Under the pieces are notes generated by a model that saw only the letters and a list, made by a program, of their open reading frames with translations, was not told the DNA's origin and searched no databases. Made by a program: the position numbers and the translations under genes. From assembly GCF_003054445.1 (NCBI RefSeq), contig NC_042509.1, positions 558,001-622,000 of the forward strand: a stretch of DNA of 64,000 bases. The letters run 5' to 3'. Each line of letters starts with the position of its first letter. The stretch's first letter is position 1. Below are positions 27,335-37,495 of the stretch, piece after piece. This DNA comes from Pichia kudriavzevii. Its lineage: Eukaryota; Ascomycota; Pichiomycetes; Pichiales; Pichiaceae.

Positions 27335-29059
27335 ATGGACAACGGTAGACAGAGATTCGGACTATTGGGGTACATTTTGGCCAGCACACTTATTGCCATA
27401 CATAAGCTTGCGGCGCTCTACGACGAATCCCCCAACTTTTACGTCTTAGGTGCCAAAGTATCACACGGAGATGCGGTGATTATATTTGGGAATTTGCTAG
27501 TCTCAATGTTTTTCGGGGCTGGTATTCTGTTGCAGAATTTAGTGTTTGGGGAGTTGCGGTTGATCGAAGTGGAGCATCTATACGAGAGGTTGTGGCCGAC
27601 TATAATTTCACTTGTAGTGTCGGCAAACATCTATAAATCGAGTGAGAACTCCTTCTTATTGATTATCTCCTCGCTTGGATTGGTCACTTCCAAGGTGTTC
27701 CATTGCATAGTGGTGGACCGGCTAGATTTTCTGATTCAACAGCATTACCAGAGAAACGACCAAAAAATATGGAAGATTCTAGTCAATAGGGTAATTCTTT
27801 TACTTATTGCATTGTTAAGAATGGATATTTTCATGATTGTGTCTTGCATTGACGAATCATTTATTCACAAGTCTCCGTTACTACTGGTCTTGTCATTTGA
27901 GTTTTTCCTATTGTGCATAGACTTGTCTTATGCTACTGTTAAGTTTTCCCTTGATGTTTTCGAACTCTATTACCTACAGAAGTACCCCGAGGAGGAGGTT
28001 TGGGCATGGAAGAAATGGATTGATTCAATAACCAAAGTAATTATAAGCTTGATCAAGACAATTATGATACCCACATTGCTTTTATTTTTCGCCATGCTAG
28101 AAAGTTTCCCATTTAACTTGTTTGGCGAGTTATTCACTACAATTTTGCAGCTATTCAAATCAGTTTCGAATTTATTTAGATTGATAAAAAGCGCCAAGCG
28201 TTTGAACGATTGTTTGGGCTATCCGACAGAGGAGGAGTTGAACGACTGCGACATTTGCATCATATGTAGGGACGATCTAACGATGGGTGGCACTGGTACA
28301 AGCCGAAGTGTACCACGGAAACTGAATTGTGGACACATATTACACGACGGGTGTATTAGAAGCTGGTTGGAGATGTCAAATGCTTGTCCAACCTGTAGGA
28401 AGGACGTTATTCCCGGCAAGGACAGTGAGAGAGGAGGCCGGCGGAACCAACAAGAGGCGGAACAAATTGAACTACAAGCTCGTGTTGAAGGTCCAGAGCG
28501 AGAGGAGCAAGTACCACAAGTTGAAGAAGCTGCTGAAGAGCCACTTGGGGGGCACGTTGACCATGTTGTCACGCCTGCTGTGCCGACACCCACGATGCCA
28601 CCGTCACCATCACCACCTACAGTGCCGGCGGAGGAGGAAGAGTACAGTCGGTATTTCGAAGGGGTGCCTATGGAAGCGCCAACGACTGTGGATAGATATG
28701 GGGACACTTACACTGGCACCGTTGGCAACAGTAGCGGTATCAGCAACAAGCTTGGTCAAGTGATGTCACGGATTGGCGGGCTGGAGCTCAACGACGGTCA
28801 GAGGAGACAGTTTGAACATGCACAGGCTTTGCTTGAAGGAGAAGGAGAGGGAGTTGTTGATGACGAAGAGTGTGACTTTGTGCATGAGTTGCCACCGGGG
28901 AGTGAAGTTCCTGGTGACTGGACTATTTTCCCCGTGGAGAAAGGAAGTAAAGAGGACGAGTTTAGAGTACGGGTTGGACGGTCGACGAGGTTAAGGGTTC
29001 GGCGAGTTAGAAACGGACGACTTGTTGATGAGGAGACGTTCAACAAGTACACGAGATGA
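27335..29059 (+). CDS. HRD1: ERAD E3 ubiquitin ligase Hrd1
   Basis: Hrd1 is the ER-membrane RING ligase and channel that retrotranslocates misfolded lumenal and membrane proteins. From the ATG at 27335 there are 574 residues (S. cerevisiae: 551). The N-terminal half is a multi-span membrane domain (hydrophobic segments within residues 5-280). A RING-H2 finger starts near residue 306: CDICIICRDDL, then CGHILHDGCIRSWLEMSNACPTCR. The C-terminal tail is long, Pro/Glu-rich and probably disordered, ending in a basic Arg-rich stretch. The frame is open 15 codons upstream to a TTG only. A UPRE-like box lies 104 bp upstream. Confidence 0.95.
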   Translation: MDNGRQRFGLLGYILASTLIAIHKLAALYDESPNFYVLGAKVSHGDAVIIFGNLLVSMFFGAGILLQNLVFGELRLIEVEHLYERLWPTIISLVVSANIYKSSENSFLLIISSLGLVTSKVFHCIVVDRLDFLIQQHYQRNDQKIWKILVNRVILLLIALLRMDIFMIVSCIDESFIHKSPLLLVLSFEFFLLCIDLSYATVKFSLDVFELYYLQKYPEEEVWAWKKWIDSITKVIISLIKTIMIPTLLLFFAMLESFPFNLFGELFTTILQLFKSVSNLFRLIKSAKRLNDCLGYPTEEELNDCDICIICRDDLTMGGTGTSRSVPRKLNCGHILHDGCIRSWLEMSNACPTCRKDVIPGKDSERGGRRNQQEAEQIELQARVEGPEREEQVPQVEEAAEEPLGGHVDHVVTPAVPTPTMPPSPSPPTVPAEEEEYSRYFEGVPMEAPTTVDRYGDTYTGTVGNSSGISNKLGQVMSRIGGLELNDGQRRQFEHAQALLEGEGEGVVDDEECDFVHELPPGSEVPGDWTIFPVEKGSKEDEFRVRVGRSTRLRVRRVRNGRLVDEETFNKYTR

Positions 29060-29308
29060 TTCTAGGGTTCCCCATGGAGGTTTTTTTTTATTAACAACTG
29101 AAGTTTTGAATATATAGAATATACAACATTATATATTACACAAGGGGATTTAGTGAAGCATTGTAGTAGTTTATAGAGGAGTCGGAAGGGAGATTTAAGA
29201 TAAAGTTGATACCAATTGTAACACCGTAGGGCATAGTCGACAGAATAAGTAATGAAACAACAAGAGATGGTAATAACAGATGATGGACATTAAGGAGGGA
29301 GGAGAAAT

Positions 29309-29704
29309 CTATTTTTTGTTTCTTTCCACCTTGAGCAACAAAGCCTTATTGATATGAGGCAAGACACCACCGTATGCGATGGTGGCCTTGATCAAAGTAT
29401 CCAATTCTTCGTCACCTCTAATAGCCAACTGTAGATGTCTTGGGGTTATTCTCTTGACCTTCAAGTCCTTTGCGGCGTTTCCTGCCAATTCCAAAACTTC
29501 TGCAGTGAGGTATTCCAAGACAGCAGCAAGATAAATGGCCGATTTGGAGCCGACTCTGATTTTCGACTGTGCCGTCTTCTTCAAGTACCTCTTGATTCTA
29601 CCAACGGGGAACTGTAAACCTGCACGTGCAGAGTGGGACTGTGTTTTCAAATGGCCGTCCTTTGCGCCAGACTTACCCTTTCCGCCGTGGACTTTTCCTG
29701 ACAT
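29309..29704 (-). CDS. HTZ1: Histone variant H2A.Z
   Basis: A 131-residue H2A.Z (S. cerevisiae Htz1: 134). The lysine- and glycine-rich N-tail ([16 protein letters not shown]) is the acetylated tail type. The fold starts [21 protein letters not shown]. The marker features of H2A.Z over H2A are the [34 protein letters not shown] block and the extended acidic-patch docking region [23 protein letters not shown]. The SWR1 complex puts it at promoter nucleosomes. The start is the ATG at 29704. Confidence 0.97.
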   Translation of the reverse strand: MSGKVHGGKGKSGAKDGHLKTQSHSARAGLQFPVGRIKRYLKKTAQSKIRVGSKSAIYLAAVLEYLTAEVLELAGNAAKDLKVKRITPRHLQLAIRGDEELDTLIKATIAYGGVLPHINKALLLKVERNKK

Positions 29705-29866
29705 GTTGTTATATGATTTCTGAGTTTGTAGTGCAAGTTACGTTGGAGAAACAACAGTAAGGCTCCTAGTAATTGTGTCCATGTAGAAGGGACAAGGCCA
29801 TGTAAACAAAGACCTGGCGGGACAATTGGCGAGAGTACTCGATCGAGCAAGTGCAAGGGGGAATCG

Positions 29867-29877
29867 ACGCGACGCGC
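29867..29877. promoter_or_regulatory. Two overlapping ACGCG boxes upstream of HTZ1
   Basis: ACGCGACGCGC contains two MCB-core ACGCG motifs (29867-29871, 29872-29876) about 165 bp before the HTZ1 ATG. They lie in a short GC-rich stretch unusual for this AT-rich DNA. S-phase control by MBF is a guess from the motif. Confidence 0.35.
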
Positions 29878-29960
29878 GCCAGACGTGCTGCTTGCCTAAT
29901 TGGGAAATGGCGAAAAGGGTAAAGAGAAAAGGGAAAAGGGTAAAGAAGTATTAGACATGA

Positions 29961-30064
29961 TAGTAGAAGTAGTAGAAGTAGTAGAAGTAGTAGAAGTAGT
30001 AGAAGTAGTAGAAGTAGTAGAAGTAGTAGAAGTAGTAGAAGTAGTAGAAGTAGTAGAAGTAGTA
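29961..30064. repeat. 9-bp tandem array (TAGTAGAAG), 11.6 perfect units
   Basis: 104 bp with an exact 9-bp period (TAGTAGAAG), no mismatch inside. It lies in non-coding DNA 257 bp upstream of the HTZ1 ATG and 260 bp after the end of the zinc-finger gene. Such perfect arrays vary in copy number between strains. Confidence 0.95.
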
Positions 30065-30323
30065 TTATGGCACTCTGTACTATTGGTGGTAATAGTAACA
30101 GAAAAGAAAGACAGAAAAATGGTTAGACAAGTGTAGAATCTTTATGGTTTACTATCTTTAGCTGTAGCGTGTTATGCCTTACATCTCATTGTAACTCTAT
30201 AGTCTACAGCCCTTAGCTTCATTCCCCTCTACTTTACTGCACAATGCATCGCCATCATAGTCATTGCAATGATTAAACTACTATACTGTGTATTATACAA
30301 GCGTGTAAATGCATGCCCCCATG

Positions 30324-30495
30324 CTACTCGTTGAGCAAACTCGAGATCCGTAGCTTCTTCTCGTCATTCACTACCTCCTTCTCCTTCTCCACCGCCTTGT
30401 CGTCGCCACTACCTACAGCTATCGCCATTGATCCATTGGAAGTAACAGGCGAGTCCTTTACAGTATCTCTCTCGACAGGCCTTCTCAGGTATAAC

Positions 30496-30574
<79 letters not shown>

Positions 30575-32018
30575 GCTGTTGCTGCTGTTGCTGCTGTTGC
30601 GGGTATTGGACCTGCTGGGGTAACGGTGGCGGGAGTGAGGGCTGGCACTGTGCATACACTCCGTAATCGTATCCTGGTGGGTATAGCGGCGTGTGTACTT
30701 GCGGCTGGTTCCCATATGGCGGATGCGATCGATGTCGAAACGTTTCTGCAATCATTGGCTGTCCATACCCAGCACTAGGCGGCTGATAATACATTGGTGA
30801 CATGTACGGATTCGCAAAATCAAAATGGGTGTTTGTTGGTGTTATATTAGGAAATGCATATCCAGGTGGTGGGTATCGATGTTGTGATTGGGGTGGTTGG
30901 AGCGGCTGATACTGGTGTTGATGTTGTTGTTGACTTTGTGGGTATGGTGCCGGTATGTCGCTGAATGCATTGACAGAGGGTGACACCTGAGGCGATGAAT
31001 ATTTCGACGGGAAACTGGCCAAACTTGGAGATAATGACAGTGACTTTTGTGGTTGTAATATGACCAAATGTGAACCTTGAGTATCACCTTGTCTTATTTG
31101 TGATATTCTCTCCGGTATTGGACTGGCTTCTGTGATTGAGTTTTGTCCTGTTGCCGGCGTTAATACCTTCACCTCATTCTTGATGTCATTGCTTATAATA
31201 ATTGGAACTGGTTTTTTCGAATACGTTGGCCGGATCTCTGAGAAGCCGTCGTGCTTCTGAAGGAACCTGTTCCTACGTGGTGGGGGTAACATGGATTTCC
31301 GTACACTGGGGGAGATGGAATCGGGAGGGGTTTTCAGCGGATTTGTAACCTTGTCACCAAAGGTTTGAATCGATGGAGTAATTGGCGCATAAGCATTTGA
31401 ATTTGTAGCACTATGCTCTTTGCGGTTTTCGTTATCACGGAGCTTGTTTTCATAGTTATCATTCTCATTTTCGTTATTATCATTAGTATTATTATTATTG
31501 TTATTATTATTATTAGCATTCACCTTGTATAACTTGTCAATGGAATTTCGCAAATTGGTTAGCTCATTCTTACAAGACCGACGTTTGCTGTTATTCAGAG
31601 TTGTACCATGGTTGCCATACTTTGCAGTTTTCAAATCGGAATGACTGAAATTCTGATGCTGCAGCTGATGATGATGTACAGTTTGCTTGTGTTGCCGCAA
31701 ATTGTCCAATCTGGAGAATTTCTTCATACACAAGTTACATTGGAACGGCCTCTCTCCAGTGTGTTTCCTAATGTGTCTTGCCAAATGTTCACTACGGGTA
31801 AATACCATGGAACAACCAGGATAGCCGGTACATTGGAAAACTTTCCCTTTTGGCCGTTTAAGAGGCACACCTTCCTCTACTTGGACCCGCCCGTTCTTCT
31901 TGTCTTTACTCAAAGTGCTGTCCTGGTTACTTGCTTCAGACTCGCCCGAGAGCGGCGCCTTGTCTTCTAAGAGCTCCTTCGGTGACGAAACCTTCTTCAC
32001 CTGTGCCATTGTCTGCAT
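30324..32018 (-). CDS. C2H2 zinc-finger transcription factor (Usv1/Rgm1-like) with a long polyQ tract
   Basis: A 564-residue putative DNA-binding regulator. Two tandem C2H2 fingers lie near the N-terminus: C63-C69-H82-H86 ([26 protein letters not shown]) and C94-C97-H110-H115. The first has the five-residue CTGYxGC spacing and RSEHLARH helix of yeast Usv1, Rgm1 and Com2, whose group acts in stress and carbon responses. The rest is low complexity: Asn-rich near residues 170-190, Pro/Tyr/Gln-rich in the C-terminal half, and a run of 35 glutamines about 55 residues before the end. ATGs at 32018 and three codons later are both possible. The target genes are unknown. Confidence 0.8.
30495..30599. 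repeat. Trinucleotide (CAA/CAG)35 tract coding polyglutamine
   Basis: 105 bp coding 35 consecutive Gln in the zinc-finger factor. Most units are CAA; CAG interruptions cluster at the 5' coding end (30575-30599) plus one at the other end. A long pure CAA run is length-unstable but adds no frameshift. Confidence 0.93.
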
Positions 32019-32546
32019 TTGTGAACACTCTAATTTCTTTTTCTTTTACTGTGGATAAATGACGTACAAACAAATATACCTCCCTTTAAGTGACTTGGGA
32101 TATATTTTGATGGAGGGAAGTGGATGCAAATGGAAAAGTTCGTGATATAGTGACTGTGTTTATCTTCTCTATTTGTGCTACTTGTACCTGGTCAGGTTTC
32201 TCCTCATAAGCAACCGTATGTTTCTGTGGTACCTGCAGAATCGCAATATCTGTTCCTGTTTCGCCTCTACTCTACCTGGATTGGCAAAGAATACTGTTCT
32301 CCCTCTCTGGTGTCTTCAAAGAAGTCTCTCCTATGGAGAATCGGGTTGCTCAAGACTGTTGCCGCTTACATGTGTACAACAATCAACAATACCTTCCAGA
32401 TCGAGGAAGGCCAAGATCTTTTTTTTTCTCCCACTCCTCCTCACCATCTCTTCACTAATAATAACCTTTACACATATTGAGGACTACATACATGGGGCTA
32501 GTAATAGTGTAAACAAAAGAGGGTATTAATAGCAACACTGTTTCCC
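32019..32546. other. 528-bp divergent promoter, zinc-finger factor and UBR7-like gene
   Basis: GTAAACAAA at 32509-32517, a forkhead-type match, lies 30 bp before the UBR7-like ATG. A T-tract occurs at 32420-32427. Overlapping open frames of about 100-118 codons (32173-32529, 32175-32480) have no domain and do not start with ATG; I regard them as chance. Confidence 0.5.
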
Positions 32547-33755
32547 ATGGACACCAGAGACGCCATTTCAGCACCAGAGTATCTACAACAGCAGGAGGAG
32601 CTGGAGACAGCAGCTAGGGAAAGCTTCCCGCACGATCCAAGAGAGTGCACCTATGCAAAGGGCCCCCTACGTCAGGAACTGTATGCGTGTCAGACATGTC
32701 TAAAGAGAACGGGGGTCCTCAATGCCGTTTGCTATGCCTGTAGCATCCGGTGCCACACGTCTCATGAACTGGTGGAGCTCTTTACCAAGAGGAATAGAAC
32801 TTGTGACTGTGGTACAGAGAGAATCGGTACTCCCTGTTTGGTGAGAAACCCCCAGTGGTCCAATTTGATGTTGGACAAGTCATTTGGGGGGAAATTTAGT
32901 CCCGATATACCTGATTTTGGGAACAAGTATGGACATAACTTCCGGGGGCGATTTTGTTCTTGTGATGAGCCGTATAATCCATTGGAGGATTCAAATATGA
33001 TCCAGTGTATTTTGGGTGTGGAATGCGATGAAGACTGGTACCATGAGGAGTGCCTTATGGGATTGAAGCCAGGAATCATTAAGAGGTCTCCTGCACATTG
33101 TGATTCAGATCAAGGTGGAAACAGGCTTGACGATTTGGACCAGTTGAAACCCGGCGATGATGCCGCAAATACGCTACAAGTCAATGACAACTCCATAAGT
33201 GGTGATGAAATCTTGCCATTACCAGGTTTCCCCCCTCTTGAGACTTTTGAAACTATCATATGCTGGAAATGCTCGTCCAAGTTCCCAGAGGCAATGGACG
33301 ATCTTGTCCAGCTGCTACACTGCGACACCTTAGAATATATTCCTTCAGAGTCATTGGATGAGAGAATAAAAACCTTAAAACCGGGGAATAATAAGAAACG
33401 GACAAAGAGGAGCTATCCAACAACTATATTCTTGAGGGAAAACTATAAAGAGATACTCAAGGAAAACGTTCGGAATCATCCAGAAGGTACACTGGCACGA
33501 TTTCTCAAAAAGTATCCGTTTATGTATGAGGAGGATCCAATATACAGTCCTCCAGAAGACGACGATTCTTCGTCTGTATTTGAGTTAGGAATAAAGGAGC
33601 TGAATACTCTGCCACCAGAACAAACCATACAGGGGCTCGAAGCATATCAGAAAATCAAGTCCAAGTTGACAGAGTTCCTCACACCTTTTGCTCGTGAAGG
33701 CAGAATCGTTACAAAGGATGAGGTCAAAAACTTCTTTAACAATATAAAAAAGTGA
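32547..33755 (+). CDS. UBR-box and PHD-finger protein (UBR7 / S. pombe Mlo2-like)
   Basis: A 402-residue protein with the UBR7 layout. The UBR box spans residues about 33-105 with paired Cys/His ligands (CTYAKGPLRQELYACQTC, CYACSIRCHTSHELVELFTKRNRTCDCG, PCLV). A PHD-type finger follows (RFCSCDEPYNP...MIQC...CDEDWYHEECL, residues about 132-172), with a last pair of cysteines (IICWKCSSKF) near residue 235. Human UBR7 has been linked to histone H2B ubiquitylation; S. pombe Mlo2 affects chromosome transmission. To my knowledge S. cerevisiae has no orthologue, so this is evidence on lineage. The start is the ATG at 32547. Confidence 0.88.
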   Translation: MDTRDAISAPEYLQQQEELETAARESFPHDPRECTYAKGPLRQELYACQTCLKRTGVLNAVCYACSIRCHTSHELVELFTKRNRTCDCGTERIGTPCLVRNPQWSNLMLDKSFGGKFSPDIPDFGNKYGHNFRGRFCSCDEPYNPLEDSNMIQCILGVECDEDWYHEECLMGLKPGIIKRSPAHCDSDQGGNRLDDLDQLKPGDDAANTLQVNDNSISGDEILPLPGFPPLETFETIICWKCSSKFPEAMDDLVQLLHCDTLEYIPSESLDERIKTLKPGNNKKRTKRSYPTTIFLRENYKEILKENVRNHPEGTLARFLKKYPFMYEEDPIYSPPEDDDSSSVFELGIKELNTLPPEQTIQGLEAYQKIKSKLTEFLTPFAREGRIVTKDEVKNFFNNIKK

Positions 33756-33892
33756 TTACACCAGCGAATTTGTATTATAGTGGTTTAGCATTTGTAGATT
33801 ATGAAAGGCTTAGTGTGTGTGTGTGTGTGTCCATAATAAGAATAGACATACACGCACATAGATATATATAAATATCAGTATAAAAAAACCCA

Positions 33893-36205
33893 TTAATATG
33901 GAGTTTGGGTTCTTGCATTTCTCCCACTTCTTGTTGCGTTTCCTTGGTGGACACCATTGGAACGTTTCTCAAATTCACGATTTAATATTTCAAGATAACC
34001 CCTCCACGTTCGTTGATCATTCGTCAAGGTTTCTATTTTCTTTGTGACATACGCCTGCTGGTCCTTGACACATTTTAATTGCACTTTCCTGAAAACCCCC
34101 TTACTCTCCTCTTGTAGAAGTTTGCCTAAACTTTCGTACTTCTTCAACAACATCGAAGACTCTGCTGCCTTCGTTGATGTTTCTTGGTACTTGCTTCTGA
34201 CACCGTTGGACTCCGCTTCAGCTCGGGAAATTGACATCTTCAACTCTTCTAATCTTAGTTTTAGTTTCTCCATCTCGTTATTTTGTTTCGTCTTCTTATC
34301 CGAGATTTCCCCGCTTTTCAATTCAGAGTACTCTTGGAATCTGCTCTTTAGCATTTCATTTAACTGAGAAACTTTTTCGAGCTCTTGATCCATCCGAGCC
34401 AATACCTTCTCTCGTGCTTCAACAACCACCTTCAAATCTCGATTCTTCTTGAATAATTCCCCACAATCTGCATTACCACAATCCATGATATACTGTCTTT
34501 CTGTTTCATCTAAATGTACAAAATGGAGTATGTCTCCACTTTTTTCCATCCATTCATCCATTTGTCTCAGCGTTTCTTTAATCAATTCTCTCAAATAAAA
34601 CTGGTATTGTGAATAACTCAGTCTTTCGGGAACTTCACAGTGCTCTGGGTTTAGTTTTATTTTTTTATCATTGTGCTCGGTCTTTTCAGGTGCCCTATTG
34701 TCCAACTTCTCATTGAAGAAAACGTAATTGTCTAAATTTTTTACTCCCAAGTTATTTGCCAAATCATACTTAGCCTCTAATGTATCTCTAACATTATCAA
34801 TTAGTGACTGATTATAAATTAAAGGAATTCTGGTTTCCAAAGTTTGTGGGTATGGGTATTCTTTATTCGACGGATCAATTAGCCAATCAATGAGTGAATT
34901 CGAGACAGGCGAATCTGATTCAGCAGAGTAAACACTTATTCCTGACCATGCTGCTAATGAAAGCATAACCAATAGTCTACGAAAGTCAAAACTATCTCTC
35001 ATATCCTCATTGGATTTACTATTCATTAAACGTTGTTGCCTCTTCAGAGGTTTTTTGTCATCAAAGATAATGCTATTCATAGTTTCATTCATCTGATACT
35101 CATAATGTTCAAGTGATTCAACAACAATAGGTTTCAAGATTGGAATCTCATAATTCAAAATCTTTGAAACCTCCTCGAAATCTGTGTATTTTGAATCAAG
35201 TGATATAATCAAATCGCTCTTCAAATCTTCAAACTGTAGTAGATATTTCAATTGGGATGACAGAATTAAATACACATTAAGCTTCTTGTTCTTCTTTTCA
35301 AGGAGTCTCTCACAAAACTCTCTGTTATTTTTAGATAGTTTTGGTATATACTCTTCCTTATTCTCTCGTCTGTTATTTCCAGCAGAGAGATCACTTTCAA
35401 CGGACCCATTCACTGTTCCATCATTTGCTAAGGCAGCACTCATCTGTGCTCTCTGTTCACGTGCTCTTTTCTCTGCCGTAGATGGACGGCCGGATTTTTT
35501 TCTTCTTTGTTGCCCATCATTGGGTCCACTACCATTACCATTGTTATTTTCATTACTACTTGAAGTAGCCGCTGACCCATGGGATTTTTTCTGGCGTCCT
35601 GGTTTCCTCCTTTTCTGTTCGTCAATATCTTGCGGGTTTTGAGCCTTGCGTACCTCAGAACTTACTTGATCATTTGTTTTGGAACTTTGGTGGAAATCGA
35701 ACGATCCATGGTTATCGTAGTATAGTGAGGATCCAGAAAATCTATAATACTGTAATCCGAATTTGCCTAATAAGAAAGACTCAACTAGATCCATTTCCTT
35801 GGCATCAGAGACACTCAACACAATGGTCTTCCTGGCATCCTTCTCTACAAGTCTGTCTAGAATCTCACTCACTTGTCGATATTTGTTTGACAGACCCACA
35901 ATATTCTCCTTTGTATTGAGCAGCAGCAAATCACGAGGTATATAATAGTCAACAAGTAGAGACGGATGGTTTGTAATTTGTTTATAGTTGAAAATAAAGG
36001 CTTCAAACATAGATTCATTAGACATTGTTTTTGCGTCATCGTCCATTTCTTCATCATCGACTTCACCTTCTTGCCTTTTCAAGTATGCTTTGATGTTCGA
36101 TCTGTGCAGTTGAATTAGAACATCAACCAGGCATTTCTGATATATAGTATACTGTAGTGGAAGATAATATACTGATGGTTGAGACATTATCGGTAGATGG
36201 AGCAT
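33893..36205 (-). CDS. HDA1 histone deacetylase complex subunit (Hda2/Hda3-like)
   Basis: Hda2 and Hda3 are related subunits that fold as degenerate SNF2 helicases and hold the Hda1 deacetylase. The 770-residue protein starts with PSVYYLPLQYTIYQKCLVDVLIQLH, like WLPTTMSLYQKELTDQIVSLH of Hda3, followed by FNYKQITNHPSLLVDYYIPRDL and a degenerate helicase domain without Walker motifs. The C-terminal half is coiled coil. Unusually, residues about 199-255 form a lysine/arginine- and Asn-rich insert with AT-hook-like KPGRQ and SGRPS. ATG at 36205 is used; ATG at 36187, six codons on, is equally good. Whether it is Hda2 or Hda3 is not settled. Confidence 0.75.
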   Translation of the reverse strand: MLHLPIMSQPSVYYLPLQYTIYQKCLVDVLIQLHRSNIKAYLKRQEGEVDDEEMDDDAKTMSNESMFEAFIFNYKQITNHPSLLVDYYIPRDLLLLNTKENIVGLSNKYRQVSEILDRLVEKDARKTIVLSVSDAKEMDLVESFLLGKFGLQYYRFSGSSLYYDNHGSFDFHQSSKTNDQVSSEVRKAQNPQDIDEQKRRKPGRQKKSHGSAATSSSNENNNGNGSGPNDGQQRRKKSGRPSTAEKRAREQRAQMSAALANDGTVNGSVESDLSAGNNRRENKEEYIPKLSKNNREFCERLLEKKNKKLNVYLILSSQLKYLLQFEDLKSDLIISLDSKYTDFEEVSKILNYEIPILKPIVVESLEHYEYQMNETMNSIIFDDKKPLKRQQRLMNSKSNEDMRDSFDFRRLLVMLSLAAWSGISVYSAESDSPVSNSLIDWLIDPSNKEYPYPQTLETRIPLIYNQSLIDNVRDTLEAKYDLANNLGVKNLDNYVFFNEKLDNRAPEKTEHNDKKIKLNPEHCEVPERLSYSQYQFYLRELIKETLRQMDEWMEKSGDILHFVHLDETERQYIMDCGNADCGELFKKNRDLKVVVEAREKVLARMDQELEKVSQLNEMLKSRFQEYSELKSGEISDKKTKQNNEMEKLKLRLEELKMSISRAEAESNGVRSKYQETSTKAAESSMLLKKYESLGKLLQEESKGVFRKVQLKCVKDQQAYVTKKIETLTNDQRTWRGYLEILNREFEKRSNGVHQGNATRSGRNARTQTPY

Positions 36206-37495
36206 CAAAAAGAAAAAATAGAAGGTTGAAAGAGAAGGTATGCATGTTCACTTTTAGACTAGCAATGCTGAAAAAAAAACCCTTTAACTCGCATGATGAT
36301 TTTACGTGCTGGGTAGCCTTTCATCGCCTTCTAATGCAAGTTCTTCTTTGCACAGGTTCTCCTTTGACACACTATTACATGGATGTCAACAGTGATCAGG
36401 ACATTTGCTTTAATGTCATATAAATTCGCATTTTTTCCTCTCCCCCCCTCCTCTAGAGTAAAGACGTGAAATCGGTACTAAAAGCTTAATTTCTAATAAC
36501 TCATCATGTTTCCGTATACATGTATCTTTTACTGAGTGATCATGATCATGATCCTACTAGCGGCTTTGTCTTATTAATAGTTCTATAATTAGCGTACGTT
36601 GGTTTCATTGCTTGCAGAAAAAATTGCATTTAATATACCTTGCCATAGGCTCTGTGTTCTTTTGTTTGGTGAAGCAAATTTGTTCAAAAGACACGGACCA
36701 CCCCCTTTTAAGCTCCCTTGACGGAAACAGCATGAGAATTCCGTGAGATTTTTTTCTTATTTTACTTCAAATAAAAGCCAAATCCTTCTCGGATAAGGCT
36801 TCTCCAAAAGATGCTATAACATAAACAAAGCTATAAGACATAGTGACCATAACTTTCCGCCGGGAATTTGAAGGAAATTGGGTGACTGTTATAGTTACCT
36901 TTTTTAGCTAAGGTTTGTAATTTTTAAAGTAGATGTTTATTATACTGCTATAACCTTTGCTTTTCTTGATTACTTCTCTATTTAATTGTACCTCGTTCTA
37001 CTTTACTAATTGCGAAAATTCCAAGTATAACTACAGTGAGAACTTAGAATCAAACCCTAAAAACCATTGTTTACATTGGATTATTCATTTTTATTTAATA
37101 GCCTCCATGAACAGCTCTTAAAATTTGTTCATATATGAAGCTTCAAGACTCTGCTTTAATGAACGATTGGTTTGCCTGTTTTGGATGACCTTTATTGAAA
37201 AATTTAATTGAGAACATCATTAAAGCCTTCCAGGACATCTTCGGAAGGGCCTTGGTAAAAAAGTTGTTTTCCAAGTTCAATCAATTGCAAACATATTTAA
37301 AGGCAAAAATCAGGTGAAGCTATCGCTTGGCCATACACAAAAGCAAGAAAAAAAAATGTTTGCCGAACTTCTCTTCACTCCAGAAACAAGTGTTATATTA
37401 AATAGGATAGTTAAAACTGTAAAAATGTGGCCATATATGTGAGTTGAAAAAGAACTAAAGAAACTTCAGCAAATGCCGAGTTTCATAAATAACAA
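36206..37495. other. 1.3-kb intergenic region upstream of the HDA subunit gene
   Basis: Both flanking genes are on the minus strand. The DNA is AT-rich. An 88-codon plus-strand frame (36157-36423) mostly overlaps the HDA start and has no domain. A 16-bp perfect palindrome lies at 36538-36553. No tRNA, snRNA or LTR was recognised. The length is large for a single promoter in this compact genome. Confidence 0.55.
36538..36553. repeat. 16-bp perfect palindrome GATCATGATCATGATC
   Basis: The sequence equals its own reverse complement and is also a 6-bp tandem (GATCAT). It lies 333 bp before the HDA-subunit ATG. Role unknown. Confidence 0.8.

Larger units (their letters stand above)
29705..30323. 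other. 619-bp intergenic region, HTZ1 promoter with a 9-bp repeat array
   Basis: Holds two ACGCG boxes and a long 9-bp satellite-like array, both listed separately, between two minus-strand genes. A 78-codon open frame at 29900-30136 (plus) only reads through the repeat and has no ATG start. No RNA gene seen. Confidence 0.65.

Noticed and set aside
29900-30136. 78-codon frame reading the 9-bp repeat as Glu-Val-Val
   Set aside because: Open only because the 9-bp repeat has no stop in that frame; no ATG start.
30313-30666. Cysteine-rich frame (poly-Cys) opposite the polyQ tract
   Set aside because: It is the other strand of the trinucleotide repeat in the zinc-finger gene.
32173-32529. Two overlapping frames of 101-118 codons before the UBR7-like gene
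   Set aside because: Starts are not ATG, no domain, and the region is a divergent promoter.
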